A stretch of 64,000 nucleotides of DNA from Pseudomonas gingeri (GCF_013385635.1 NZ_JACAPR010000011.1:372001-436000), one strand, 5' to 3'. Numbered from the stretch's first letter, positions 26,105-34,767 are shown. The notes: generated by a model from the sequence alone, not told the origin. Made by a program: numbers and translations.

Positions 26105-26763
26105 ACCTGCGCTTTCTGAGTGTCATGGGTGGGCTGATCATGGTGAGCCTGCTGGCCGGGTGCGCGCACCCGATCAAGAGTCTCGATTATTCCGCCTACA
26201 AGCAGGCGCGTCCGCGGACCATCCTGGTCCTACCGCCCGTGAATGAGTCGCCGGATATCAAAGGCTCGTACAGCCTGTTGTCACAGGTGACGTTTCCGTT
26301 GGCCGAGGCAGGTTATTATGTGATGCCGGTGGCGCTGGTGGATGAAACCTTCAAGCAGAACGGCTTGAGCTCGCCTGCTGAAATCCAGAACACCTCGCCG
26401 GTCAAGCTACGCGAGATCTTCGGCGCCGATGCCGCGATGTACATCACGGTGACGCAGTACGGCACCAAGTACATGGTGCTCAGCAGCAACACCATTGTGA
26501 CCGCCAATGCCAAGCTGGTGGACCTCAAGTCCGGCACCACGTTGTGGACCGGCAGCGCGACGGCATCGAGCGAAGAGGGCAACAACAGTAACCAGGGCGG
26601 CCTGGTCGGCATGCTGATCACGGCGGCGGTCAAGCAGATCATCAACAGCTCCACCGACGCCGGTCACCCGATTGCCGGCCTCGCCAGTCGACGCCTGATG
26701 TCCGTGAATCACACTACCGGGCTGCTCTACGGGCCACGTTCGCCGAAATACGGTACGGACTGA
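26101..26763 (+). CDS. DUF799 (GNA1162-like) lipoprotein
   Basis: The 220-residue product carries a lipoprotein signal (MNLRFLSVMGGLIMVSLLAG before Cys, lipobox LLAGC). The mature part (RPRTILVLPPVNESPDIKGS, YYVMPVALVDETFKQNGL, GADAAMYITVTQYGTKY) is that of the DUF799 family, which includes the meningococcal surface lipoprotein GNA1162 and has a TolB-N-like fold. It overlaps the DUF4810 gene by ATGA, so synthesis is coupled. With the CsgG-family protein it is likely to form an envelope complex; the substrate is unknown. Confidence 0.85.
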   Translation: MNLRFLSVMGGLIMVSLLAGCAHPIKSLDYSAYKQARPRTILVLPPVNESPDIKGSYSLLSQVTFPLAEAGYYVMPVALVDETFKQNGLSSPAEIQNTSPVKLREIFGADAAMYITVTQYGTKYMVLSSNTIVTANAKLVDLKSGTTLWTGSATASSEEGNNSNQGGLVGMLITAAVKQIINSSTDAGHPIAGLASRRLMSVNHTTGLLYGPRSPKYGTD

Positions 26764-26817
26764 TAGCCTGCAAGGTTACGGTGCCGGTCGTTTCCAGGCT
26801 GGGCCGTACAAATTCCT

Positions 26818-26842
26818 CGGCGCTTGCGCAACGCAAGCGCCG
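26818..26842. terminator. Perfect 11-bp hairpin between the lipoprotein trio and the dehydratase genes
   Basis: CGGCGCTTGCG and CGCAAGCGCCG flank the loop CAA. It lies 55 bases after the DUF799 stop and 140 bases before the next gene. No T-run follows, so it may be a factor-dependent terminator or an operator. Confidence 0.45.
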
Positions 26843-26982
26843 ATCAAACACGATCCATGTTCCTCGCCATCACCGTCCCGCCATTGATGCGCTCCGCCTG
26901 CCGCCTATGATTGCCATGACGCCTGTCGGCCTTTGACCGTGATCCGACAGCCTCGCGTACTTTCATTTCTGCGAGCGCCACC

Positions 26983-28404
26983 ATGACTCCAACAAGAACC
27001 CTCTACGACAAGCACATCGATTCCCATACGGTGTGTCGCCTCGACGACCAGGGCCATGTCCTGCTGTACATCGACCGTCAGGTCATCAACGAATACACCA
27101 GCCCGCAAGCCTTCAGCGGCCTGCGTGAAGCCAGGCGCGGTGTCTGGCGCGCGGAAACCGCGCTGGCGGTGGTCGATCATGTGAACCCCACCGCGCCCAA
27201 GCGCGTTGCCGCCATGCCCGATGCCGGCGGCGCCCGCCAGGTGTCGTACCTGGCCGAGAACTGTGCCGACTTCGGCATCGAGCTGTTCGACGTGCTCGAC
27301 AAGCGCCAGGGCATCGAACATGTGATCGCCCCGGAGCAGGGCTTCATCCTGCCGGGCATGGTGGTCGCCGCCGGCGACAGCCATACCACGACCTACGGTG
27401 CCCTCGGCGCCTTCGGTTTCGGCATCGGCACCTCGGAGATCGAGCATCTGCTGGCGTCCCAGACGCTGGTGTACAAGCGCCTGAAAACCCTGCGGGTCAC
27501 CGTCGACGGTGAGTTGGCGCCGGGGCTGACGTCCAAGGACGTGATCATGGTGCTGATCGGCAAGATCGGCGCCTCCGGGGCCACAGGCTATGCCATCGAG
27601 TTCTGCGGTTCGACCATCGATGCCCTGAGTGTCGAGGCCCGCATGACCATCTGCAACATGGCGGTGGAGGCGGGCGCGCGCGGGGCCTTCATGGCGCCGG
27701 ACGAAAAGGTTTTCGCCTACCTCAAGGACAAGCCGCGGGCACCCAAGGGCGAACTGTGGGAGCAGGCGGTGGCTCGCTGGCGTGAACTGAAGAGTGATGT
27801 CGGTGCTCGGTTCGATCGTGAAGTGCACCTCGATGCCGGGGTCCTGGAACCCATGGTCACCTGGGGCACCAGCCCGGACCAGGCTTCGCCCATCGGCGCG
27901 AACGTGCCGGACCCGGAAGCCATCAGCGACCTGATCCTGCGCCAGGACATGCGTCGGGCCTTGAACTACATGGGCCTGGAAGCCGGTATGCCGCTGCGCG
28001 AGATCGTTATCAGCCACGCCTTTATCGGCTCGTGCACCAACGCCCGTATCGAGGACTTGCGCGACGCGGCCCGGGTGGTGCGCGGCCAGCAGGTGGCCAA
28101 GCATGTACGGGCGATGATCGTGCCGGGGTCCACCCAGGTGCGTGACCAGGCCGAAGCCGAAGGGCTGGCGGCGGTGTTTATCGAGGCCGGTTTCGAGTGG
28201 CGGCAGTCGGGCTGCTCGATGTGCCTGGCGATGAACGACGATGTCCTGGAGCCCGGCGATCGCTGTGCCTCCAGCACCAACCGCAATTTCGAAGGCCGCC
28301 AGGGCGCGGGTGCCCGTACGCACCTGATGAGCCCGGCGATGGTAGCGGCGGCGGCGATTGCCGGACGCCTGACCGATATCCGTACCCTGGAGCAACGCCC
28401 ATGA
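26983..28404 (+). CDS. LeuC-like hydro-lyase large subunit (3-isopropylmalate dehydratase family)
   Basis: The 473-residue protein is the [4Fe-4S] large subunit of an aconitase-family dehydratase. Family landmarks are YDKHIDSHTVCRL at the start, YIDRQVINEYTSPQAFSGLR, and the cluster cysteines in GSCTNARIEDLRDA and SGCSMCLAMNDD. Two-subunit members isomerise 2-isopropylmalate (LeuCD) or related branched 2-hydroxy diacids. It overlaps leuD-like by ATGA. No leuB or leuA lies near, whereas Pseudomonas normally keeps leuCD with leuB, so this may be a second, specialised copy acting on citramalate- or dimethylmalate-like substrates. That is an inference; a genuine LeuC cannot be excluded. Confidence 0.82.
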   Translation: MTPTRTLYDKHIDSHTVCRLDDQGHVLLYIDRQVINEYTSPQAFSGLREARRGVWRAETALAVVDHVNPTAPKRVAAMPDAGGARQVSYLAENCADFGIELFDVLDKRQGIEHVIAPEQGFILPGMVVAAGDSHTTTYGALGAFGFGIGTSEIEHLLASQTLVYKRLKTLRVTVDGELAPGLTSKDVIMVLIGKIGASGATGYAIEFCGSTIDALSVEARMTICNMAVEAGARGAFMAPDEKVFAYLKDKPRAPKGELWEQAVARWRELKSDVGARFDREVHLDAGVLEPMVTWGTSPDQASPIGANVPDPEAISDLILRQDMRRALNYMGLEAGMPLREIVISHAFIGSCTNARIEDLRDAARVVRGQQVAKHVRAMIVPGSTQVRDQAEAEGLAAVFIEAGFEWRQSGCSMCLAMNDDVLEPGDRCASSTNRNFEGRQGAGARTHLMSPAMVAAAAIAGRLTDIRTLEQRP

Positions 28405-29015
28405 CCCTGCAGCCGTTTTCCCAGGTCACCGGCAAGGCGGCGCCGATGCTGGCGGCCAATATCGACACCGATGTGATCATGCCCAAGCAGTTTCTCAAGG
28501 GGATTGACCGCAACGGTCTGGACCGCGGGTTGTTCTTCGACCTGCGTTTCCTGCCCTCGGGCGAGCCCAATCCCGAGTTCGTGCTCAACCAGCCGGCCTG
28601 GAAGGGCGCGAGCTTCATGGTGGTGGGGCCGAACTTCGGCTGCGGTTCCAGCCGTGAACATGCGGTGTGGGGCTTGAAGCAGATGGGGATCCGCGCCTTG
28701 ATCGGCAGCAGTTTCGCCGGGATCTTCTACGATAACTGCCAGCGCAATGGTGTGCTGCTGATCACCCTCGACGAGGTCACGGCACAGCGCCTGGGGCAGG
28801 TGGTGAGCCAGCCGCGAAGCGCCGAGATAGCCATTGACCTGGAGAGCCAGCAGATTCGCTTGCAGGACGGCGGCGTGATCGAATTCCAGATCGATACCTT
28901 GCGCAAGACCGCGTTGATGCTGGGGCTGGATGCGATCGGCAGTACTTTGCAGCGGCGCGACGAGATCAAGGCGTTCGAACGGGCGCACCTGCAGGCCAAT
29001 CCCTGGTTGAGCTGA
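28401..29015 (+). CDS. LeuD-like hydro-lyase small subunit
   Basis: The 204-residue swivelling subunit pairs with the LeuC-like protein to form the active site. The start at 28401 overlaps the large-subunit stop (ATGA). Typical motifs are ANIDTDVIMPKQFLKGIDRN near residues 19-38 and VGPNFGCGSSREHAVWGLKQ near 75-94, the substrate-binding loop. The length fits LeuD (about 200-215). The substrate is open, as for the partner. A REPIN follows 65 bases after the stop. Confidence 0.85.
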   Translation: MTLQPFSQVTGKAAPMLAANIDTDVIMPKQFLKGIDRNGLDRGLFFDLRFLPSGEPNPEFVLNQPAWKGASFMVVGPNFGCGSSREHAVWGLKQMGIRALIGSSFAGIFYDNCQRNGVLLITLDEVTAQRLGQVVSQPRSAEIAIDLESQQIRLQDGGVIEFQIDTLRKTALMLGLDAIGSTLQRRDEIKAFERAHLQANPWLS

Positions 29016-29080
29016 ATATTGTTTGTGGCGGTAGATGAAGCGTCTGTCTGCCTGGGGCTTGTGGCGTTTGTTCCGACGTC

Positions 29081-29168
29081 TTCGCGGGCAAGCCCGCTCC
29101 TACAGTACCGCGTCGATCGCAGATTCTGCGCATGACACAATCTTGTAGGAGCCGGGCTTGCCCGCGAA
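29081..29168. repeat. REPIN (inverted pair of REP sequences)
   Basis: TTCGCGGGCAAGCCCGCTCC (from 29081) and its near-complement starting TGTAGGAGCCGGGCTTGCCC (from 29144) face each other across about 40 bases. The GCGGGCAAGCCCGC core is a common Pseudomonas REP. It lies between the ends of the LeuD-like and halovibrin-like genes. Confidence 0.85.
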
Positions 29169-29186
29169 CAGGCTACCTATTCGCAG

Positions 29187-30416
29187 TCAGGTGTTGTTGC
29201 AGCCCTTGGCGATGGAGTCCTCGTTGGAGGTATAGGGGCGGGACGGTTCCAGGTTCCACTGCGGTTTGTTGCGGGCAATGTTGAAGTGGCAGACCAGTTG
29301 GCGGCGCATGCTGCCGACCGTGCTGTCACGGTTGTCCGGATTGTTCTTCCAGTTCGCGTCCAGGTAGTGCTCCGACGCCAGTTCATTGAAGAAATTGTTG
29401 GTCTGGTTATCCTGGATCTTCCGTCCGCAATCGGTCGGGGTGATTTCCAGGGTCATGACTTTCTTGCCGAAGCCCGGGTCGTCCCGTTCCACCCACACTG
29501 CGCTCTGTACATAACGGTCGCAGCTGTTGCGTTCGGTGGTGGGGTAGATCACCTGTTTCTTGTTGTCGTAGACGAAGCTTGCGTCCTGCTGCGGCGTCTG
29601 CGGCAATCTCATGTTGATCATCGGCAGGTAGCGCTGGGTCGCCTGGTACCACTGGATCTGGTTCAGGCGCGCGCCTTCCAGGCCACTGTCCTCGACATAG
29701 AACAACGCCAGGATCGAGGGTGAGATGGGTGGTTTCTCTTCCCATTTGGCCAGGCGCAGTTCGTTCTGGGTGCCGAAGGATTCGGCGGCGATCTGTCCCA
29801 TGGCGCGGATGCTCTGGTAGAACGCCGGACCGGCCGCGGTGTTGCGCTCGTCGCGTACGTCGAAGGAACACTGGCGCGAATGATCGCCGCCGTTCTGCCG
29901 GTAGTTGGCGCCCCATTGTTCGGCGGTGGTCACACCGATCTCGTTGCAGAATTTCTCCACGCTGCCGGGTGTCCGGCGCGAATCGGTGCAGCCGGCCTGC
30001 TGGCGGTCGTCGGTGGCGGCGTCGATGGGGAACGAGCAGAGCACGGCATAATCCTGATGGTCCTTGGGATTGCCGAAGATGGTGTCGAAGATAAAGCCGC
30101 TGGTGAGTCCGTAGGCCAGTTTGCGGAATTTTGAGTCCTTGCGCAGGTACGATGCCGAGACGCCGCCGCTGGCCTGGCTCTTCGGGCTGATGCTGTAGAA
30201 CTGGTAGTCGGTGGACGGCCAGGTGGCCCGGAACAGGACCCCGGAACAGAGGAACGCCGGCTTGGACGGGCCGCCGCAATCCTGTCGGGTATCGTTGTAG
30301 AGCTGGTTGAGGCGGGCGACGGTGTCACTGCCCTGGTCGGCGTGCGCGCCGGAATAAAAAGACAGGCCAAGGACAGCCGCCATGCAGGCGATGGGCGCTC
30401 TGGTGCTTTTCATCAT
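29187..30416 (-). CDS. Halovibrin (HvnA)-like secreted protein
   Basis: The 409-residue protein has a signal peptide (CMAAVLGLSFYSGAHA, cleaved near residue 26) and a Cys-rich mature part with about ten Cys, suited to an extracytoplasmic protein. TVARLNQLYNDTRQDCGGPS, KPAFLCSGVLFRATWPSTDY and GGVSASYLRKDSKF match what I recall of Pseudomonas proteins annotated as halovibrin HvnA. Vibrio fischeri halovibrin was described as a secreted ADP-ribosyltransferase. I see no clear catalytic motif here, so activity is not claimed. It is a single gene, with REP-type palindromes on both sides. Confidence 0.6.
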   Translation of the reverse strand: MMKSTRAPIACMAAVLGLSFYSGAHADQGSDTVARLNQLYNDTRQDCGGPSKPAFLCSGVLFRATWPSTDYQFYSISPKSQASGGVSASYLRKDSKFRKLAYGLTSGFIFDTIFGNPKDHQDYAVLCSFPIDAATDDRQQAGCTDSRRTPGSVEKFCNEIGVTTAEQWGANYRQNGGDHSRQCSFDVRDERNTAAGPAFYQSIRAMGQIAAESFGTQNELRLAKWEEKPPISPSILALFYVEDSGLEGARLNQIQWYQATQRYLPMINMRLPQTPQQDASFVYDNKKQVIYPTTERNSCDRYVQSAVWVERDDPGFGKKVMTLEITPTDCGRKIQDNQTNNFFNELASEHYLDANWKNNPDNRDSTVGSMRRQLVCHFNIARNKPQWNLEPSRPYTSNEDSIAKGCNNT

Positions 30417-30542
30417 GCTACTTCCGTGTGGTGTGAAAGCGTTGGCCGGTGTCGGCCTGCCTCTCTGGCAATGGCTTGAGAATAGAAGGGCTTGCGGAAA
30501 ATGAAGGAGTTTTTGAGCGTCCCGTGACGAGGTTCACGGGAT

Positions 30543-30573
30543 GATCGTACCCACGCTCCGCGTGGGTACGATC
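30543..30573. repeat. Palindromic repeat, GATCGTACCCACG type
   Basis: GATCGTACCCACG and CGTGGGTACGATC form a perfect 13-base-pair stem around CTCCG. It is a variant of the GTTCCCACGC repeats at 34141, 38631 and 44617. Confidence 0.8.
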
Positions 30574-30592
30574 CCGATTCGTGCGGCAGCTC

Positions 30593-31522
30593 TCAGATCG
30601 ACAATTGGCGGAAGTGTTCCTGCAGGAACTCGACGCAGACCCGCAGCTTTCCGGAGTAGGCCAGACGTGTCGGATACACCGCCCAGACATTCGCGCTCTG
30701 GGTGTAGTCGTGCAGCACCTGCACCAGCCGACCCTGTTCCAGCAGCGGTTTGACGTCCCACAGCGAGCGCAAGAGGATGCCGCGGCCGTCCAGGGCCCAC
30801 TGCAGGACAATCTCGCCGCTGTTGGACGACAGCGGGCCGCTGACCCGCACGCTGTCCTGGCTGTCGTTGCTCTCCCGGTCATTGCGCTCCAGGTTCCAGA
30901 TACCAAAGGCGTTGTCGCGCTCCTTGAGCACCAGGCAATCGTGCTGTTCGAGGTCGCCCAGTTGCTGTGGCGTGCCGCGTCGTTGCAGGTAGGCCGGCGC
31001 GGCACACAGCACCCGGCGATTGCTCACCAGACGCCGACCGATATGCTGGCCGGGGATGTCGTCGCCGACGCGGATCTCCAGGTCGAACCCTTCGCTGACG
31101 ATGTCCACCACGCGGTCGAACAGGTCCAGGCGGATCTCCAGGTCCGGGTAGCGCTCGGCCAGCAACGACAGCGCCGGTGCCACGTGATTGCGCCCGAAAC
31201 CGAAGCTGCTGCACAGGTGCAGGCGGCCGCTGGGGCTGTCATGGGCTTCGGACAGTTCGTCGTTGAGTTGCTGGAAGTCTTCCAGGATACGCACGGCCCA
31301 GCGTTGCACCCGCTCGCCGTCCTCGGTCAGGGCGATGCGTCGGCTGGTGCGGTGCAGCAGGCGGGTGGCCAGGGTGGTTTCGAGGATCTGGATGCGCTTG
31401 CTGACGTAGGCGGGCGACAACCCCAGCTCATCGGCGGCCGCGGCAAAGCCGGCCTTGCGAATGACGGTCAGGAATACACGGAGGTCTTCGGGCAGGGGCA
31501 CGGTGTCTTTCTTTTGGCTCAT
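30593..31522 (-). CDS. LysR-family transcriptional regulator
   Basis: The 309-residue protein starts at 31522 (MSQKKDTVPLPEDLRVFLTV); an upstream extension would carry repeat-derived sequence and is rejected. The winged helix-turn-helix covers about residues 8-68, with FAAAADELGLSPAYVSKRIQ as recognition region. The rest is a LysR effector domain (RLHLCSSFGFGRNHVAPALS, GILLRSLWDVKPLLEQGRLV). The DNA-binding domain resembles DmlR-type regulators of malate metabolism. It lies downstream of and on the same strand as dctA, the C4-dicarboxylate carrier gene, separated by a REPIN, so control of dicarboxylate use is possible but not shown. Confidence 0.88.
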   Translation of the reverse strand: MSQKKDTVPLPEDLRVFLTVIRKAGFAAAADELGLSPAYVSKRIQILETTLATRLLHRTSRRIALTEDGERVQRWAVRILEDFQQLNDELSEAHDSPSGRLHLCSSFGFGRNHVAPALSLLAERYPDLEIRLDLFDRVVDIVSEGFDLEIRVGDDIPGQHIGRRLVSNRRVLCAAPAYLQRRGTPQQLGDLEQHDCLVLKERDNAFGIWNLERNDRESNDSQDSVRVSGPLSSNSGEIVLQWALDGRGILLRSLWDVKPLLEQGRLVQVLHDYTQSANVWAVYPTRLAYSGKLRVCVEFLQEHFRQLSI

Positions 31523-31626
31523 GGGCGAAGCAACGAACACTGGCGGCAGAAGCCGCCAGAATAGCATTGGCTGAGAAAGTCGGAGAATGATCGCGCCATT
31601 GCGATCTGCAGGGCGGCACACATTCC

Positions 31627-31710
31627 GTAGGAGCCGGCTTGCTGGCGATAGCGTCTGGATAGGCACCGCCGGGCTCAAGGGCCTCATCGCCGGCAAGCCG
31701 GCTCCTACAG
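31627..31710. repeat. REPIN downstream of dctA
   Basis: GTAGGAGCCGGCTTGCTGGC (from 31627) and its inverted partner ATCGCCGGCAAGCCGGCTCC (from 31686) face each other. The right arm ends within three bases of the dctA stop codon. Confidence 0.85.
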
Positions 31711-31712
31711 GG

Positions 31713-33026
31713 TCAAGGAGCGACCTTGGCAGCGTCGGCTTCTGCCTGGGCAGCCACGGCCTTGCGTCCGCGCTTGAGGGCAATCGGGGTCATCTTGCTG
31801 CGGTCGAGTTCGCCTTCCCAGGCCGCTACCACCAGGGTTGCCACGGCGTTGCCGATGATATTGGTCAGGGAGCGACACTCGGCCATGAAACGGTCGACGC
31901 CGAGGATCAGCACCATCGCCGCCACCGGTACGGTCGGCACCACCGCCAGGCTGGCGGCCAGGGCGACAAAGCCTGCGCCAACCACCGCGCCCGCACCCTT
32001 GGAGGTCAGCATGGTCACTGCCAGCAGGGTCAGTTGCTGCTCCAGCGTCAGGTCGATATTGGTCGCCTGGGCCAGGAACAGCACCGCCAGGGTCATGTAG
32101 ATATTGGTCCCGTCGAGGTTGAAGGTGTAGCCGGTGGGCACCACGATACCTACCACTCCCTTGGAGCAGCCCAGGCTTTCCAGTTTCTGGATCAGTTGCG
32201 GCAGGGCCGACTCCGACGAGCTGGTGCCGAGCACGATCAGCAGTTCGGACTTGATGTAGCCCAACAGGCGGAAGATGCTGAAACCGGCATAACGGGCGAT
32301 GCTGCCCAGGACGCAGGTGATGAAGATAAACGCGGTCAGGTAGAAGGTGCCGACCAGTTTCATCAGCGGCAGCAGCGAGCCGAGCCCGTATTTGCCGATG
32401 GTGAAGGCGATCGCGCCGAAGGCACCGATCGGGGCCACGCGGGCGATCATGCCGACGATACGGAAGAACACCTCGCTGGCCTGGTGGATCACGGCCACCA
32501 GTGGGCGACCCTTCTCACCGACCATCACCAGTGCCAGGCCGAACAGGATCGAGACGAACAGCACCGGCAGGATCTCGCCCTGGGTAAAGGCGTCGAAGAA
32601 GGTGGTGGGGATCACATGCAACAGGAAGCCGATCACCCCTTCGCCGTGCTGGGCCTGGCCGACAAAATTGGCGATGGCCGAGGTGTCGAGGGTTTTCACG
32701 TCGACGTTGAAGCCCGAACCCGGGTGCAGCGCGTGGGCGGCCAGCAAGCCGATCGCCAGGGCCAGGGTGGAGACGATTTCGAAGTACAGCAGGGCCTTGC
32801 CGCCGACTCGCCCGACCTGTTTCACGTCGTGCATGTTGGTGATGCCGGAGACCACGGTACAGAAGATGATCGGGCCGATGATCATCTTGATCAGCTTGAT
32901 GAAACCATCGCCCAGGGGCTTGAGATCGATACCGGTCTGCGGCCAGTGGTTGCCGATCAGCACCCCCAGGACAATGGCGATGATGACCTGCACATACAGG
33001 GTTCCCAGCAGTTTTCTGATTGTCAT
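31713..33026 (-). CDS. dctA: C4-dicarboxylate:cation symporter DctA
   Basis: The 437-residue inner-membrane carrier takes up succinate, fumarate and malate with protons or sodium. Family landmarks are KMIIGPIIFCTVVSGI near the N-terminus, the serine-rich re-entrant loop VLGTSSSESALPQLI, GYTFNLDGTNIYMTLAVLFL in TM7 and RSLTNIIGNAVATLVVA in TM8. The length matches DctA (about 430-445). In pseudomonads dctA is often driven by sigma-54 with DctBD; I looked for a -24/-12 box between 33027 and 33139 and found none with correct spacing. Confidence 0.95.
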   Translation of the reverse strand: MTIRKLLGTLYVQVIIAIVLGVLIGNHWPQTGIDLKPLGDGFIKLIKMIIGPIIFCTVVSGITNMHDVKQVGRVGGKALLYFEIVSTLALAIGLLAAHALHPGSGFNVDVKTLDTSAIANFVGQAQHGEGVIGFLLHVIPTTFFDAFTQGEILPVLFVSILFGLALVMVGEKGRPLVAVIHQASEVFFRIVGMIARVAPIGAFGAIAFTIGKYGLGSLLPLMKLVGTFYLTAFIFITCVLGSIARYAGFSIFRLLGYIKSELLIVLGTSSSESALPQLIQKLESLGCSKGVVGIVVPTGYTFNLDGTNIYMTLAVLFLAQATNIDLTLEQQLTLLAVTMLTSKGAGAVVGAGFVALAASLAVVPTVPVAAMVLILGVDRFMAECRSLTNIIGNAVATLVVAAWEGELDRSKMTPIALKRGRKAVAAQAEADAAKVAP

Positions 33027-33065
33027 TTTTATTATCTCGAGAGAGTTTCAGGCAAGCCGATCCCG

Positions 33066-33091
33066 CCATGGGCCATTACGGCGGCCCATGG
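33066..33091 (-). terminator. Hairpin between the hydrolase gene and dctA
   Basis: CCATGGGCC and GGCCCATGG form a nine-base-pair stem with GC-rich extensions, about 50 bases after the stop of the minus-strand hydrolase gene and 40 bases before the dctA start. No T-run follows on the minus strand. Confidence 0.45.
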
Positions 33092-33139
33092 GGGCGGGGT
33101 GTTTCACGTCAGTGTTTCAGGTCGGTCGGACCCGGTGGT

Positions 33140-34015
33140 TCAGCGCAGGAACGGCAGGGCTTCGTCGAGCAGTAGCTGCGGGATTTCCTCGGCCAGGTAA
33201 TGGCCGCCCGGCAGGGCCTTGCCGCGTACATCGGTGGCGACCTGCTGCCACTCGTGCAGCGGGTTGAAGCAACGACCTACCGTGCCTTCGGCGCCCCAGA
33301 GGGCCAGCAGCGGCATGTTCAGCTTGCGCCCGGCCTCCAGGTCGGCGCGGTCGTGGTCCAGGTCGATGCCGGCGCTGGCGCGATAGTCCTCGCAGATACC
33401 CCGGGCACTGCCGGGCAGGCTGATGCAGCGGATGTATTCGTTGAAGGCGGCGTCGGTGAATGGCTTGAGCCCGGCACTGCGGCTACCCATGACGCTGCGC
33501 AGGTACTGTTCCGGGTTGGCTTCGATCAGGCTTTCCGGCAACGGCGCCGGACGGATAAGGAAGAACCAGTGCCAGTACGCGCGGGCGAAGGCTTCGTCGG
33601 TCTGGGCGTACATCGACAGCGTCGGGGCGATATCCAGCAGCACCATGCGCTGCACCGCCTGCGGATGGTCGAGGGCCAGGCGATGGGCGACTCGGGCGCC
33701 ACGGTCGTGGGCCAGGACCGAGAATTGTCTGAAACCCAGGGCCTGCATCAGTTCGACGTCGTCCCGACCCATCTCGCGCTTGGAGTAGCTGAGGTGCTGC
33801 TCGTCGGCCGGCGGCCGGCTGCTGTCGCCGTAGCCGCGCAGGTCGGCGGCGACCACGGTGAACTGCTTGGCCAACTCGTCGGCGACCTTGTGCCAGATGA
33901 CATGCGTCTGCGGGTGGCCGTGCAGCAGCAGCAGGCCCGGCCCGCTGCCACCGATGCGGTAGGCAATGTCCACACCGTTGACGTGGCGCTGGTCTTTCTG
34001 GAATCCGGCGAACAT
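33140..34015 (-). CDS. Alpha/beta hydrolase, haloacetate dehalogenase-like
   Basis: The start at 34015 has AAGGAG eight bases upstream and gives 291 residues, the usual length of fluoroacetate/haloacetate dehalogenases. Motifs are GLLLLHGHPQTHVIWHKVAD (oxyanion region), VVAADLRGYGDSSRP, VLAHDRGARVAHRLALDHPQ with Asp in place of Ser at the nucleophile elbow, and GGHYLAEEIPQLLLDEALPF with the catalytic His. The Asp nucleophile favours haloacid dehalogenase or epoxide hydrolase chemistry over esterase chemistry. The physiological substrate is not known. The gene stands alone. Confidence 0.82.
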   Translation of the reverse strand: MFAGFQKDQRHVNGVDIAYRIGGSGPGLLLLHGHPQTHVIWHKVADELAKQFTVVAADLRGYGDSSRPPADEQHLSYSKREMGRDDVELMQALGFRQFSVLAHDRGARVAHRLALDHPQAVQRMVLLDIAPTLSMYAQTDEAFARAYWHWFFLIRPAPLPESLIEANPEQYLRSVMGSRSAGLKPFTDAAFNEYIRCISLPGSARGICEDYRASAGIDLDHDRADLEAGRKLNMPLLALWGAEGTVGRCFNPLHEWQQVATDVRGKALPGGHYLAEEIPQLLLDEALPFLR

Positions 34016-34140
34016 GGAGTGACTCCTTATGATTGTTGCCGACATCCTAAAACTCACAGCGCCAAGGGCAAGGCGCAAAACGTGGTGCGCTTGTTCATGA
34101 AGTGTGTTGAGAGAAGCGGACGCGGAGCGCCTGGTGAGGC

Positions 34141-34165
34141 GTTCCCACGCTCAGAGCGTGGGAAC
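34141..34165. repeat. Palindromic repeat, GTTCCCACGC type
   Basis: GTTCCCACGC and GCGTGGGAAC pair around TCAGA, just downstream of the VOC gene stop. It is one half-element of the 107-base repeats at 38631 and 44617. Confidence 0.8.
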
Positions 34166-34173
34166 GATCGTTG

Positions 34174-34638
34174 TCAGCCTTTCATTTGCCGGAACAGTTC
34201 CGCCGCCCGCGTTTCGATCTCGGCCTGGGTCAGGTCCTCCTTGTGGGTGGCCAGGAACCAGACATGGCCGAAGGGATCTTTCAGGGTACAGCTGCGATCC
34301 CCGTAGAACTGGTCCTGAACTTCGCGGATAACCCTGGCACCGGCCGCCGTGGCGGTTTCGAACTGCTTGTCGACATCCGCGACATACAGGTGAATCCCGA
34401 CCGAGGTGTGCCCCTCCGGGCTGACAAAAGGCCCTTCGTCGCAGGGCGTGCCCAACATCAGCGGCGAGTCGCCGATCCGTAGTTCGGCATGGCCGATACT
34501 GCCGTCGGGCATTTCCAGGCGCATGATTTCGCTGGCGCCGAAGGCTGTCTTGTAGAACTCGATGGCTTCGGCCGCCTGTTTGACGCCCAGGTACGGGGTG
34601 ATGCTATGGAAACCTTGCGGTATCGCTTTGACGCTCAT
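34174..34638 (-). CDS. VOC-fold protein, PhnB/YdhR-like glyoxalase superfamily
   Basis: ATG 34638 with AAAGGA upstream gives 154 residues. GFHSITPYLGVKQAAEAIEF followed by YKTAFGASEIMRLEMPDG, GHAELRIGDSPLML and DPFGHVWFLATHKEDL are the pattern of the PhnB-like subgroup of vicinal-oxygen-chelate proteins. Members bind metals or small ligands; many are uncharacterised and none of the enzyme-defining contexts (fosfomycin resistance, phosphonate genes) is present. It has no signal peptide and stands as a single gene. Confidence 0.85.
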   Translation of the reverse strand: MSVKAIPQGFHSITPYLGVKQAAEAIEFYKTAFGASEIMRLEMPDGSIGHAELRIGDSPLMLGTPCDEGPFVSPEGHTSVGIHLYVADVDKQFETATAAGARVIREVQDQFYGDRSCTLKDPFGHVWFLATHKEDLTQAEIETRAAELFRQMKG

Positions 34639-34767
34639 CGTGGTTGTCCTTTCCAGTGGCAGTGACCGGGTGGTGTTGCCGTCTGTTTGACTATAGGCCA
34701 CGGGCGGCGAGGCCTGGATCGAGCTGACGAGTGTGCTGCCGGCGGATGTCAGCAAGGGGTGTGGGTG

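Noticed and set aside
28197..28400. Upstream extension of the LeuD-like protein
   Set aside because: The extra 68 codons lie within the LeuC-like gene in another frame; the ATGA overlap and family alignment place the start at 28401.
33027..33139. Sigma-54 promoter for dctA
   Set aside because: GG and GC dinucleotides occur near 33045-33065 on the minus strand but with 11 or 14 bases instead of the required 12 between them, so no -24/-12 box is claimed.
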